64,000 bases of DNA from Gammaproteobacteria bacterium (GTDB lineage Bacteria > Pseudomonadota > Gammaproteobacteria > Steroidobacterales > JABDKV01): positions 72,248 through 136,247 of the forward strand of contig JABDJB010000006.1 of NCBI GenBank assembly GCA_013003425.1, given 5' to 3'. The stretch's first letter is position 1. The number at the start of each line of letters is the position of its first letter. This document shows, piece by piece, positions 52,914 through 62,336 of the stretch. Both the position numbers and the translations under genes were made by a program. The notes beneath the pieces were generated by a model that had not been told where the DNA came from, made no database searches, and worked only from the letters and a program-made list of their open reading frames with translations.

Positions 52914-53708
52914 ATGGCCACACGCAGAGGAATAATTCTCCTGGTTCTCTCCCTGATGATGGGAGTAGGCGCTGCCTGGGTCGCCAATAACTGGGTGACC
53001 ATGCGCCTGCTTCCAAAGGCAGAGGCCAACACCGGCGCTGACCAGGTCGTCGTTGCCGCAATGGAAATTCCGTACGGCACCAAAGTTGAAGACCGTCACT
53101 TGCGCTATATATCAATGCCGCCCGACAGCGCGCCTGACGGCAGCAGCGGAAATCTGAATGCCTTCGCCGGCAAAGTATCGACCCGCACCACGCTGCGCGG
53201 CGAGATCCTGTTGCAGGATCGCTTCGCCGAGCACCTGAGCGGCAGCACGTTGTCAGCGATCGTCAGCCCCAATATGCGGGCAGTCACGATACGCGTCGAC
53301 GACGTAGTCGGGGTTGCCGGCTTCCTGCTGCCCGGCAACCGCGTCGATATCGTTGCCAGCCGCAAGATCAAGCAACGCGCTGTTGCCGACATCATTCTCA
53401 GCGACCTGAAAGTCCTGGCCGTCGACCAAACTACATCGACCGACAAGAACGAGCCGATCATCGTGCGCGCGGTGACGCTGGAAATGACCCCCGAGCAGGC
53501 AGTCGAACTGGTGAAAGCACGCCAGGAAGGCAAGATCCAGCTGACCTTGCGCAATCCGCTGGATGACAGCATTCACCTGGTTCAGAGCGGACCGCCGCCG
53601 CAGCCGGCGGCACAACCGGTGCGTGTCGCATCAACCAGGCGGCCACCCGTCCAGAAAGTGACCGTCATTCGCGGCACCGCCGTGTCCACTGTCAAACAGA
53701 CGCAGTAA
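52914..53708 (+). CDS. rcpC: Flp pilus assembly protein RcpC/CpaB
   Basis: 264 residues. A single N-terminal membrane helix (about 7-25) followed by a periplasmic part with a SAF-like domain (about 45-110: VVVAAMEIPYGTKVEDRHLRYI) and the RVDDVVGVAGFLLPGNRVDIVA segment. Typical of periplasmic CpaB proteins that link the secretin to the inner membrane. It lies 2 nt after the AAA+ gene and 16 nt before the secretin gene. Confidence 0.92.
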   Translation: MATRRGIILLVLSLMMGVGAAWVANNWVTMRLLPKAEANTGADQVVVAAMEIPYGTKVEDRHLRYISMPPDSAPDGSSGNLNAFAGKVSTRTTLRGEILLQDRFAEHLSGSTLSAIVSPNMRAVTIRVDDVVGVAGFLLPGNRVDIVASRKIKQRAVADIILSDLKVLAVDQTTSTDKNEPIIVRAVTLEMTPEQAVELVKARQEGKIQLTLRNPLDDSIHLVQSGPPPQPAAQPVRVASTRRPPVQKVTVIRGTAVSTVKQTQ

Positions 53709-53724
53709 CAAAAGGACGTGAGCG

Positions 53725-55323
53725 ATGAACAAAAAGAGAACAACGACCCTGGCAATACCGGCACTCGTTTGCGCGGCCTTGCTGGCGGCGATAAGCCAGC
53801 CGCTTATTGCCAATGAACTGAGTGGCATGCAGGATGGCAACGGCGATTTCGTCCGCCTGCCCGTATTCAAGTCACGGGTAATCCAGCTCGACCGACCGGC
53901 CCGGCGGGTCTCAATCGGCAGCCCGGACATTGCCGACATCCTGATCCTTCGATCCAGCCAGCTATACATACTCGGCAAGGATATCGGCACCACCAATGTG
54001 CTGCTGTGGGACAACCGCGACCAGCTAATCCGGGCTATCAATGTCGAAGTTACCCACGACCTCGAGGGGCTCAAGGCTCTGCTGCATCAGCTGCTCCCGG
54101 GCGAAAATATAGAGGTGCGAAGCGCCCTGCGTTCTCTGGTACTGAGCGGCCAGGTCTCCAGCCTCGGCCGCATGGAATCAGCCTTGCGTATCGCGGAAAG
54201 TTTTCTGCAGCAGATTGCCACCGCCAAGACCAAACAGACTTTCGAGCAGTCACCGGCGGGCGGTAAAGACAAGGTTGCAGGAAAGATCATCAACATGATG
54301 ACCGTCACCGGTAATCACCAGGTGATGCTCGAAGTGAAAGTGGCTGAGATCGCACGCACCGTGCTGAAACGCTTCCAGATGAATTTTAATGCCATTGATA
54401 ACGGCAGCAGCACACGCTGGATCATGGGCGGCGCCAGCGGCGGCGCAAATTTTCCGGACGCAGAGTTTGATCCAGGCAGTCTCAGAATTCCAATCTTTGG
54501 CGACGGCTCCGGCGAACATGGCGTGGTCGGACCGGCCATTGACGAGTTTCGTCCCAACGACCTGTCAATTTCAGAGTCCGGCCTGTTTGCCAGCTTCCTG
54601 ACGGAGAACTTCCTGCTCAATGTTGTGCTCGATGCGGCCAAAGAGAAAGGACTGGCGCGCATACTGGCTGAGCCTACGCTGACAACCCAGTCCGGCAAGC
54701 AGGCAGAATTCCTGTCCGGTGGCGAGTTCCCGATACCAGTGCCGCAAGGGCTGGATACCATCACGATTACATTCAAGGAATTTGGTGTTGGGCTGAAATT
54801 CCTGCCCGTCGTGCTCGACAAGGACCTGATAAACCTGCAGCTCAGCGTAAGTGTCAGCGACCTGGTCAGCGCCGACGCGGTGACTTTCCAGCCCAGCCTG
54901 GTGTCACAGGGTTTCTTTATTCCCGCGCTCAGAAAACGCAGCGCAAACACCACGGTCGAGCTGTCCGATGGACAGACAATCGGAATTGCCGGTTTGCTCA
55001 ACGAGGACTTGCGTGAAGTGATCAACAAGTTCCCCGGGCTGGGCGACATTCCGGTCATCGGGCACCTGTTCCGTAGCCAGGAATTCATCAAGGGTGAGAC
55101 CGAACTGGTCATACTCGTGACACCACACCTGGCAAAACCCTTGCCGCCAGGCCCCATCGAGTTGCCAACTGACAATTTTGTCGAACCTAGCGACTTCGAG
55201 TTCTACCTGATGGGCCGCATGGAAGCGCGCAGCCCCGCAATGGCAACGACGCGTGACCATAATGACGATGGCCAGGACGGCGCCGAAGGCAATTTTGGCC
55301 ATTCAATACCAGAGGGTTATTAA
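53725..55323 (+). CDS. rcpA: Flp pilus outer-membrane secretin RcpA/CpaC
   Basis: 532 residues with a signal peptide (to about 30). The N-terminal pilus-formation domain (about 50-110: RVSIGSPDIADILILRSSQLYILG) and a BON-like segment precede the secretin core (about 195-470; ITFKEFGVGLKFLPVV, SVSVSDL, PALRKRSANTTVELSDGQTIGIAGLL). It forms the outer-membrane channel for the pilus. The C-terminus is acidic and polar. Confidence 0.95.
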   Translation: MNKKRTTTLAIPALVCAALLAAISQPLIANELSGMQDGNGDFVRLPVFKSRVIQLDRPARRVSIGSPDIADILILRSSQLYILGKDIGTTNVLLWDNRDQLIRAINVEVTHDLEGLKALLHQLLPGENIEVRSALRSLVLSGQVSSLGRMESALRIAESFLQQIATAKTKQTFEQSPAGGKDKVAGKIINMMTVTGNHQVMLEVKVAEIARTVLKRFQMNFNAIDNGSSTRWIMGGASGGANFPDAEFDPGSLRIPIFGDGSGEHGVVGPAIDEFRPNDLSISESGLFASFLTENFLLNVVLDAAKEKGLARILAEPTLTTQSGKQAEFLSGGEFPIPVPQGLDTITITFKEFGVGLKFLPVVLDKDLINLQLSVSVSDLVSADAVTFQPSLVSQGFFIPALRKRSANTTVELSDGQTIGIAGLLNEDLREVINKFPGLGDIPVIGHLFRSQEFIKGETELVILVTPHLAKPLPPGPIELPTDNFVEPSDFEFYLMGRMEARSPAMATTRDHNDDGQDGAEGNFGHSIPEGY

Positions 55324-55325
55324 CA

Positions 55326-55598
55326 ATGAGACTTATCAATATTCTGCTGCTTATCAGCCTCGCTGCACTGACGGCATGCGCCGGAGCGCCGTCACGTCTA
55401 GACAATAACTTCGGCGATTCAGTGCGCAGTATGGTTTACAACCAGATTGCCGACCCCGCGGTCGCAGCCAATCCCGATCCTGCCCCTGTAGAGGGCTTTG
55501 ACGGCGAAAAGGGGGAGGTTGTCCTGCACGAATACCAGGACAACGTCACCAAGCCGGAGCAGATTTCTAATGAAATACATCTGAATATAGGGCGATAA
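55326..55598 (+). CDS. Small Tad-locus lipoprotein
   Basis: 90 residues with lipobox LTACAG (Cys18). The mature part has DNNFGDSVRSMVYNQIADPAV and a GFDGEKGEVVLHEY segment, a pattern I associate with small Tad-cluster proteins next to the secretin; no established function is known to me. Two nt after rcpA, and 12 nt before the TadG-like gene. It might be the secretin pilotin. Confidence 0.75.
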   Translation: MRLINILLLISLAALTACAGAPSRLDNNFGDSVRSMVYNQIADPAVAANPDPAPVEGFDGEKGEVVLHEYQDNVTKPEQISNEIHLNIGR

Positions 55599-55610
55599 CG
55601 GGTGTAGGCA

Positions 55611-56879
55611 ATGAAAAGGCGAAATTGCAAAAACCAGCACCCGCGGGCTCGCCAGTCCGGAATTATCGTCGTAATGGTGGCAATTGGTGGCCTGGCACTG
55701 ATCGGAGCGGGCGCATTGGCATTCGACGTTGGTCATATTGTGCTCAGCAAGACCCGCCTGCAGAACGCCGTAGATGCGGCCGCACTCAGTGGCGCCAAGG
55801 AAATCGACAGCTCGGGCGACATCGTACAAGCCACCACCGCCGCCCGAACCGCGTTCCGTCGAAACGCCGAGAGCAACGGCAATCACGACCTGCTTGAGTA
55901 TTACAACAACGGCGGCGGCGTCAGCGTGCAGTTTTCCGCGACGCTGCACCCGTTTGCTGCCGGCACCACGCCACCTGACTATGTGCGCGTACGGGTGCAG
56001 GGTATGCCGCTGGATATGTGGTTGGCCAGCGCGATTGGTATAGTCGAAAAAAACGTAAGCGCTTCCGCCGTCGCCGGCCCCAGCCCGCCGCTGGGCCCGG
56101 AGGGCGATACCTGCAACCTGGCACCCATGATGGTTTGTGGCGACCCCGCGGCGACCGAGGGCACTCATTTTGGCTATGCGCTGAATGAACTGCAGGTACT
56201 CAAGACGGCGTCTCAGAATGGCAACTTCGAGGTTGGTCCCGGCAATTTCCAGCTGGTCAGGCTGGACGATGGTCAGGGCGGGGCCGACGTACGCCGGGCA
56301 ATGGCCGGGAGCTACGGCGGGTGCATGTCGGAAGAAAACGAAATCGAAACAGAACCTGGCAATACCGTCGGGCCGGTTGTGCAGGGCCTGAATACCCGCT
56401 TTGGCAAATACACCGGACCGATGAATGGCAGCCAGTATCTCTACCCGCCCGATGTAGTAGTCACCGAAAACTCTGTTGAAATCGAATTTGACGATCAGGG
56501 TGGGTTGCAAACCGAAAGCAGCGATCTGGATTTCACCTACGCCACTTACCAGCAGAAGACTTCGTCAGGTGAATTCGACTATACGCCGGCGCCCGCGGGT
56601 CCCGGCCACTTCCAGCGCCGCCTGCTCGCAGTTCCAATAGGTAACTGCAGCGTGACAACCAGCGGGCACGGTTATGTACCGCTGCTTGGTTACGGCTGTT
56701 TTTTCCTGCTGCAGAAAGTCAAGCAGAAAGGCAACGAATCGCATGTATACGGCCAGTTTATCGAAGGCTGTCGCGCGCGCGGCACACCCGGCCCCGAGCC
56801 CGGCGGCGGCGGCGGGACTGCAGGCGCCGGCCCCTACGTCATCCAGCTTTACGAGGACCCGGACAGTATCGACTCATGA
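55611..56879 (+). CDS. TadG-like pilus assembly protein
   Basis: 422 residues. The N-terminal hydrophobic helix (about 17-42: IIVVMVAIGGLALIGAGALAFDVGHIVL) and SKTRLQNAVDAAALSGAKEID define the TadE/G group. No von Willebrand A domain is evident, unlike longer TadG proteins. The middle has paired cysteines (TCNLAPMMVCGD), and the end is Gly-rich (GGGGGTAGAGP). Function: minor pilin or assembly factor. Its stop overlaps the tadE start (ATGA). Confidence 0.85.
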   Translation: MKRRNCKNQHPRARQSGIIVVMVAIGGLALIGAGALAFDVGHIVLSKTRLQNAVDAAALSGAKEIDSSGDIVQATTAARTAFRRNAESNGNHDLLEYYNNGGGVSVQFSATLHPFAAGTTPPDYVRVRVQGMPLDMWLASAIGIVEKNVSASAVAGPSPPLGPEGDTCNLAPMMVCGDPAATEGTHFGYALNELQVLKTASQNGNFEVGPGNFQLVRLDDGQGGADVRRAMAGSYGGCMSEENEIETEPGNTVGPVVQGLNTRFGKYTGPMNGSQYLYPPDVVVTENSVEIEFDDQGGLQTESSDLDFTYATYQQKTSSGEFDYTPAPAGPGHFQRRLLAVPIGNCSVTTSGHGYVPLLGYGCFFLLQKVKQKGNESHVYGQFIEGCRARGTPGPEPGGGGGTAGAGPYVIQLYEDPDSIDS

Positions 56880-57340
56880 ACGGCACACGTTATAAATCAG
56901 GGCAGCGAGGCATAGCAGCAGTAGAGCTGGCGATCGTGCTGCCTGTCCTGCTGCTCATGATGCTTGCTATCGCTGAACTGGGGCGTGCAATTGTGCAATA
57001 CAACGAGTTGACCAAGGCAAGCCGCGATGCTGCGCGCTATCTTGCCAGCTACGCCATTGCCGGCACCACCGATGTCATCCAGCTCAACGAAGAGCTAGTA
57101 ACGAAGACGCAGCAGCTACTTGTTTACGGCAGACCTGGTGCATCATCCACTGCGATTCTACCCGGCCTGGTAACTGACGATGTCGACGTCGAAGCAATCG
57201 ACAGCACTCACGTGCGCGTTGCTGTGGAATATGAATACCAGCCCATGCTGGGCACGGAGACCATGCCAATGTTCGGCATTGGCAGCGATATCGACATCGC
57301 TATTCCGTTGCGTGCCAGCGTAGTAATGAGGGCCCTGTAG
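56876..57340 (+). CDS. tadE: TadE pseudopilin-like protein
   Basis: 154 residues. Prepilin-type motif QRG-IAAVELAIVLPVLLLM with the pseudopilin Glu, then LGRAIVQYNELTKASRDAARYL, the TadE-domain core. C-terminus is a periplasmic beta region. Overlaps the previous gene by 4 nt and the next by 1 nt, so translation is coupled. Confidence 0.92.
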   Translation: MNGTRYKSGQRGIAAVELAIVLPVLLLMMLAIAELGRAIVQYNELTKASRDAARYLASYAIAGTTDVIQLNEELVTKTQQLLVYGRPGASSTAILPGLVTDDVDVEAIDSTHVRVAVEYEYQPMLGTETMPMFGIGSDIDIAIPLRASVVMRAL

Positions 57341-57837
57341 TGACAACTATCAGGCAATATACCGGTACTACCACAGTCGAATTTGCGATTGTAGGCGCAC
57401 TGTTTTTCATGGTCCTGCTTGGCGTGGTGGAGTTCGGCCGCGCCCTGTACACGTGGAATACGCTCAGCGAGGTGGCCAGGCGAGGTGCCCGCGTTGCCGC
57501 AGTGTGCCCGCTGAATCATTCGGCAATCGGCAGCGTTGCTCTGATCAGCGAACCGGGCGAATCGCAGAGTCCGTTTGTCCACGGGCTGACAACTGAGCAC
57601 ATCCTCATTCAGTACCTGAACGAGAATGGCGAGATAGTCGCCGACCCGACAGGCAATTACTCCGATATTCGTTTTGTGCGGGTATCAATAAACGGTTTCC
57701 GGTACACCACGCTCATACCGTTTTTCAGTGCGGACAGGATTTTTTCCACACCCGGCTTTGCTGCAACGCTGCCGCGGGAAAGTCTGGGTGTACCGCGCGA
57801 GGGTGAAGATGCAGTGTGCTTCGGGAGCCAGAGTTGA
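57340..57837 (+). CDS. tadF: TadE/TadF-like pseudopilin protein
   Basis: 165 residues, GTG start at 57340 overlapping the previous stop. Prepilin-like YTGTTTVEFAIVGALFFMVLL with LGVVEFGRALYTWNTLSEVARRGARVAA. A second TadE-family pseudopilin. The two TadE-type proteins likely form a minor pilus tip or initiation complex. The C-terminal part has two Cys (VCPLNHS, AVCFGSQS). Confidence 0.88.
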   Translation: MTTIRQYTGTTTVEFAIVGALFFMVLLGVVEFGRALYTWNTLSEVARRGARVAAVCPLNHSAIGSVALISEPGESQSPFVHGLTTEHILIQYLNENGEIVADPTGNYSDIRFVRVSINGFRYTTLIPFFSADRIFSTPGFAATLPRESLGVPREGEDAVCFGSQS

Positions 57838-57847
57838 GGAATAGACG

Positions 57848-59023
57848 GTGAAAAAGTACTTGAAAGTAGTAATCGCCGGAAGAGACAAGCAGTCGCTTCA
57901 GAATATCGCTGCGACATCCCGCAAGTACACCGGGTCCGATCCGCAGCTGCAACACATTACCAACGGGCACGCCGACCCCCTGTATGGTCATGTAGATCTT
58001 CCGGACCTGTTGATCCTGGACCTGGCAATGGACTGGGAAGAACAGCTCAATGCGATTCGTGACCGACCAGCCTCGGCCCGGCCGAACATGATCGTCATCG
58101 GTCCGGCCAGCCAGGCGTCCGCAATGCGGCTGGCCATGCGGGCCGGAGCCCGCGATTACCTGCCCAGGCCGGTTGCGGGCGACGAATTGCTGGCAGCCCT
58201 GCAACAACTCGAACAGGATGGCATCAGACAGCAACCGGACAATTGCACCTGGACTTCCGTCATTGGAGTGAAAGGCGGTGTCGGCGCGAGCATGGTTGCC
58301 GCTAACCTCGCGCAACTTACCACCGATGCCGCAAAACACACCGCCCTGATCGACCTTAATCTGCAGGCAGGAAGCCTGGCTGGCTATCTGGATGTCGAGC
58401 CACGCCACACATTTCGCGAAGCCAGCCTGTCGGCACACGACCTGGATTCATTGGCGCTATCCGGTTACATGACCAGGACCAGCAGCGGGCTGCACCTGTT
58501 GGCCGCGCCGGACAATGACATTTTGCTGCCAGAGCATATCCCGATCGAGAATGTTTCAGCGCTTTTTGAACTCATCGCCACTAACTATCAGCATGTATTC
58601 GCTGACCTGCCCCGCCATCTCGACTACATCGTCGCTGCAGCCATCGAGCAGGCTGACCAGCATCTAGTCGTTATGGAGCAGTCGGTAGCGGCATTGCGTG
58701 AGACGCTGCGGCTCCTCGACCTGCTCGGCAGCGAATTTGGCATAGGCGACACGCAGATTCGTGTCGTGATCAATCGTCACTGGAAGAACGCCAGTGTTTC
58801 TGAACGGCAGATCAGAAAAAACCTGGGTGAGTTTGAGATCGCGTGCATTCCCAACGACTTCCGATCGGTCAGCGAAAGCCTCGATATTGGCGTACCGGTG
58901 GTCAGTCATGCGCGCGGCTCGGCAGCCGCGAAATCCCTGCGGCGTCTGGGTGAACTGGTAACTGGCAAAAAGCCGGAGCGCCACTCTCTGGTCGGATCGC
59001 TGACCAGCATGTTCAGGAGTTAA
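57848..59023 (+). CDS. tadZ: TadZ/CpaE pilus localisation ATPase
   Basis: 391 residues, GTG start. An N-terminal receiver-like region (about 5-125, [25 protein letters not shown]) precedes a ParA/MinD-like ATPase (about 135-390) with the deviant Walker [19 protein letters not shown] seen in CpaE proteins. [18 protein letters not shown] and the [17 protein letters not shown] region follow. It is thought to position the pilus machine at the cell pole. Confidence 0.93.
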   Translation: MKKYLKVVIAGRDKQSLQNIAATSRKYTGSDPQLQHITNGHADPLYGHVDLPDLLILDLAMDWEEQLNAIRDRPASARPNMIVIGPASQASAMRLAMRAGARDYLPRPVAGDELLAALQQLEQDGIRQQPDNCTWTSVIGVKGGVGASMVAANLAQLTTDAAKHTALIDLNLQAGSLAGYLDVEPRHTFREASLSAHDLDSLALSGYMTRTSSGLHLLAAPDNDILLPEHIPIENVSALFELIATNYQHVFADLPRHLDYIVAAAIEQADQHLVVMEQSVAALRETLRLLDLLGSEFGIGDTQIRVVINRHWKNASVSERQIRKNLGEFEIACIPNDFRSVSESLDIGVPVVSHARGSAAAKSLRRLGELVTGKKPERHSLVGSLTSMFRS

Positions 59024-59027
59024 GACA

Positions 59028-60398
59028 ATGCGCGAAAAAAAATACCTGAGACAGCCCGCCGAAGCCGCCACGGTACTCGGCGGCAATGGAACAAGCCATA
59101 CCTTTACAGATAAATCTGGCAGCAACCAGGAAAACCACTGGAAGCGGGAAATTTACCAGCGTCTGCTCAGCGTAATGGACCTGTCGCTGATTGGCACGCT
59201 GCCGGAACAGGATGCGCGATCACAGATTCGCAATCTCTGCTCCCAGCTGATGATCGACGAGTCAGTGCCGCTGAACCGCTCCGCACGGCAGCGAGTCGTA
59301 CAGCAAATTGAGGATGAAGTACTGGGGCTGGGGCCGCTCGAACCATTGCTGGCTGACCCGGGCATCTCTGACATCCTCGTCAATCGTTACGACAATGTTT
59401 ACGTGGAACGAGCTGGTAAATTGCATCCAACGGATGTCACCTTCGACAGCGACCAGCACTTACTGAACATTATAGACCGCATTGTCTCTGCCGTCGGTCG
59501 ACGCATTGACGAGCTTTCACCCATGGTGGATGCCCGACTGAAAGACGGATCCCGAGTTAATGCCATTATTCCGCCACTGGCATTGGATGGGCCGTCAGTT
59601 TCAATTCGACGCTTTACGATCCAAATTTTGAGCATGGACAATCTCGTCAGGCTCAAATCGCTTACCGCCAGCACAGCAAAATTACTGCAGGGAATCGTAA
59701 AAGCGCGGCTGAACGTGCTGGTCTCAGGTGGCACCGGCACTGGCAAGACCACCATGCTGAATATTCTCTCCGGATATATCCCGGAAACCGAACGCATCGT
59801 TACCATCGAAGATTCGGCCGAGCTGCAGCTACAGCAGCCGCATGTCGTCAGGCTCGAAACGCGCCCGCCGAACATTGAGGGCAAAGGCCAGGTAACCCAG
59901 CGTGACCTGGTACGCAACAGCCTGCGCATGCGCCCGGATCGCATAGTGGTGGGGGAGGTGCGTGGTGGTGAGGCGCTGGACATGCTGCAGGCAATGAACA
60001 CTGGTCATGACGGCTCACTGACAACAATTCATGCCAATACTCCTCGCGATGCGCTTTCCCGCATTGAGAACATGGTATCGATGACGGGCATCAATTTCCC
60101 GCCAAAAGCACTGCGGACACAGATTGCTTCGGCGATTGACCTAGTGCTGCAGATCGAGCGGCAGGAAGATGGCAGAAGACGTCTCGTGAGCCTGCAGGAA
60201 ATCGTCGGAATGGAGGGAGACGTCATAACGATGTCTGAGTTATTCCGTTTTGAACGCACCGGCGTGGACGAGGACGGCAATGTACACGGAGTTTTTCGCG
60301 CCACCGGCGTAGTACCCGGCTTCCGTGAGGACCTCGAACGACGCGCCATTCCGTGCCCGCTGGAACTATTTGATCCCGAGAGGTGTGAGGAATGTTAG
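59028..60398 (+). CDS. tadA: Tad secretion ATPase TadA/CpaF
   Basis: 456 residues, GSPE-family hexameric ATPase that powers pilin assembly. Walker [13 protein letters not shown] (about 233-245), Asp box ([20 protein letters not shown]), Walker B and His box ([40 protein letters not shown]). The N-terminal 60 residues are a polar extension. Overlaps tadB by 7 nt. Confidence 0.96.
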   Translation: MREKKYLRQPAEAATVLGGNGTSHTFTDKSGSNQENHWKREIYQRLLSVMDLSLIGTLPEQDARSQIRNLCSQLMIDESVPLNRSARQRVVQQIEDEVLGLGPLEPLLADPGISDILVNRYDNVYVERAGKLHPTDVTFDSDQHLLNIIDRIVSAVGRRIDELSPMVDARLKDGSRVNAIIPPLALDGPSVSIRRFTIQILSMDNLVRLKSLTASTAKLLQGIVKARLNVLVSGGTGTGKTTMLNILSGYIPETERIVTIEDSAELQLQQPHVVRLETRPPNIEGKGQVTQRDLVRNSLRMRPDRIVVGEVRGGEALDMLQAMNTGHDGSLTTIHANTPRDALSRIENMVSMTGINFPPKALRTQIASAIDLVLQIERQEDGRRRLVSLQEIVGMEGDVITMSELFRFERTGVDEDGNVHGVFRATGVVPGFREDLERRAIPCPLELFDPERCEEC

Positions 60399-61381
60399 AC
60401 CAATTCATACAGCCGGGTTTGAGTCTTTACGTGATCATGGTGTTTGCCGCCGTCTTCATGCTCTCGCAGGGAGTGATTGTGCCGGCCTTCGGCGATGCCA
60501 GGAAAACCGAACGGCGAATTCACCGCCGCCTGGCGCAGGTCGCCTCCACCATGCAACGTGTCCAACTGCGCTCATTGCTGCGCGATAAATACCTGCATCG
60601 GCTGTCAGGGCCAGAGCGTTTTCTCGAGTCGCTGCCGGGAATGGAGGGTCTGGCAAGAAAAATCGAGCAGGCCGGGCACACGATGCTCGCCTATAGACTC
60701 GTCTTCCTCAGCATAGCTTTGGCAGCACTGTTCGCGGCCGTCGCCTGGACGCTCAGCAGGATGCCGGGCACTACTGCAGCTTTTGCTGCCTTCGGCTTGT
60801 GGCTGCCGTTTATGAAAATAAATCGCGACCGCGCCAGGCGTATCGCAACTATAGAAGCAGGCCTGCCAGATGCCGTCGACATTATCAAGCGCGCTCTGAA
60901 GGCCGGCCATCCCTTCAGTGACGCCGTGAATATGGTCGGCCAGGAAATGGAGGGCCCCGTGGGACGCGAATTTGCGCTCACCTTCGCCGACATCAACTAT
61001 GGCAACAACCAGCGCAATGCGCTGTTAGGTCTGGTCGAGCGTGTGCCGAGCATGACCGTAACTGCAATTGTTACTGCGGTACTCATCCAGAAAGAAACCG
61101 GCGGTAATCTGGCCGAAATCCTCGATCAGCTGAGCCGACTGATTCGGGCCCGCTTCCGATTCTACCGCAAGGTGCGCACGCTCTCGGCCGAAGGCCGACT
61201 GTCGGCGTGGATACTGGGAATGATTCCATTAGTGCTGTTCGCAATCGTATGGATTACCACGCCCAGTTACCTGCCCACCCTGCTGGAGGAGCCACTGGGC
61301 CGCAAACTCATTATGGGTGCGGCAGTGTTGATGCTAATAGGGACAATCTGGATCAGGAGGATCATCAGGATAGAGGCATAG
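60392..61381 (+). CDS. tadB: Tad inner-membrane platform protein TadB
   Basis: 329 residues, type II secretion F-domain protein (about 155-290: [40 protein letters not shown]). Membrane helices at about 10-30, 105-150 and at the C-terminus. Assembles with TadC as the motor platform. Ends 1 nt before tadC. Confidence 0.95.
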   Translation: MLDQFIQPGLSLYVIMVFAAVFMLSQGVIVPAFGDARKTERRIHRRLAQVASTMQRVQLRSLLRDKYLHRLSGPERFLESLPGMEGLARKIEQAGHTMLAYRLVFLSIALAALFAAVAWTLSRMPGTTAAFAAFGLWLPFMKINRDRARRIATIEAGLPDAVDIIKRALKAGHPFSDAVNMVGQEMEGPVGREFALTFADINYGNNQRNALLGLVERVPSMTVTAIVTAVLIQKETGGNLAEILDQLSRLIRARFRFYRKVRTLSAEGRLSAWILGMIPLVLFAIVWITTPSYLPTLLEEPLGRKLIMGAAVLMLIGTIWIRRIIRIEA

Positions 61382-61382
61382 T

Positions 61383-62336
61383 ATGGACTATCTACTTGCG
61401 ATACTGAAAACGACAATACAGGACACCGACGTTGTCCGCATCGTATTCGTGCTGCTGGTTGCCGCGGCCGTGTTCGGAATCGGCATATCAGTTTCCATGC
61501 TGGCGGCAAGCGCCACCAGCCCATTGCGGCGGCGCCTCAACGTCGGACAGTCGCCGGCGCCGGCAAGCGCCGCCAACAAGCTGGCCAAGACTATCGAACC
61601 GGTCTCCGGCTTCTTGCTTCCAACCAAAGAAAAAGAACTGAACGCAGTTCGCGCCAACCTGGTGCATGCAGGCTATCGTACGCAAAACGCTGTTTCAGTT
61701 TTCTATGCCCTGAAGGCGTTGTTGGCACTGTCGCTGCCGTTCATTGTGTTGTTACTCGCGCCGTTTTTCCCGCAGCTGCAGACATCAGTCATCATATTTA
61801 TCACGATGTCGGCTGCTGCTGCCGGCGTCGCCGGACCAAATATTTACCTGCGCCGACAGGTCAGGCGACGTCAGCGAGCGCTGCGTCATGGCTTTCCGGA
61901 CGCGCTCGACCTGCTGGTCGTGTGTGTCGAGGCAGGGCTCGGCCTCAGCGCGGCGGTTCAGCGTGTCGCCGCAGAAATTTGCGTAAGTCACCCTGAGCTC
62001 GGCGAAGACCTCCTGCTGGTAACCTGCGAAACACGGGCGGGTGTCGATAGCGTCACCGCATTGAAGAACCTGGCTGCGCGCACCGGACTGGAAGACATAC
62101 GCGGCCTGGTGACATTGCTGGCGCAAAGCATGCGCTTTGGCACCAGCATCGCCGACACTCTGCGGGTCTACTCCGAGGAGTTTCGTGACAAACGCATGCA
62201 GGCTGCCGAGGAGCAGGCAGCCAAGCTCGGCACCAAACTGATTTTTCCGCTGGTGACATGCCTGTTCCCGGCGTTTTTTGTCGTAACGATAGGCCCGGCG
62301 ATACTGAAAGTACTCGCCGCCGTAGGAAGAATATGA
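61383..62336 (+). CDS. tadC: Tad inner-membrane platform protein TadC
   Basis: 317 residues, the second GspF-type protein (HGFPDALDLLVVCVEAGLGLSAAV and LAQSMRFGTSIADTLRVYSEEFRDKR). Membrane helices near 18-40, 105-150 and 285-312. The EEQAAKLGTKLIFPLVTCLFPAFF segment is typical. Stop overlaps the tadD start. Confidence 0.95.
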   Translation: MDYLLAILKTTIQDTDVVRIVFVLLVAAAVFGIGISVSMLAASATSPLRRRLNVGQSPAPASAANKLAKTIEPVSGFLLPTKEKELNAVRANLVHAGYRTQNAVSVFYALKALLALSLPFIVLLLAPFFPQLQTSVIIFITMSAAAAGVAGPNIYLRRQVRRRQRALRHGFPDALDLLVVCVEAGLGLSAAVQRVAAEICVSHPELGEDLLLVTCETRAGVDSVTALKNLAARTGLEDIRGLVTLLAQSMRFGTSIADTLRVYSEEFRDKRMQAAEEQAAKLGTKLIFPLVTCLFPAFFVVTIGPAILKVLAAVGRI

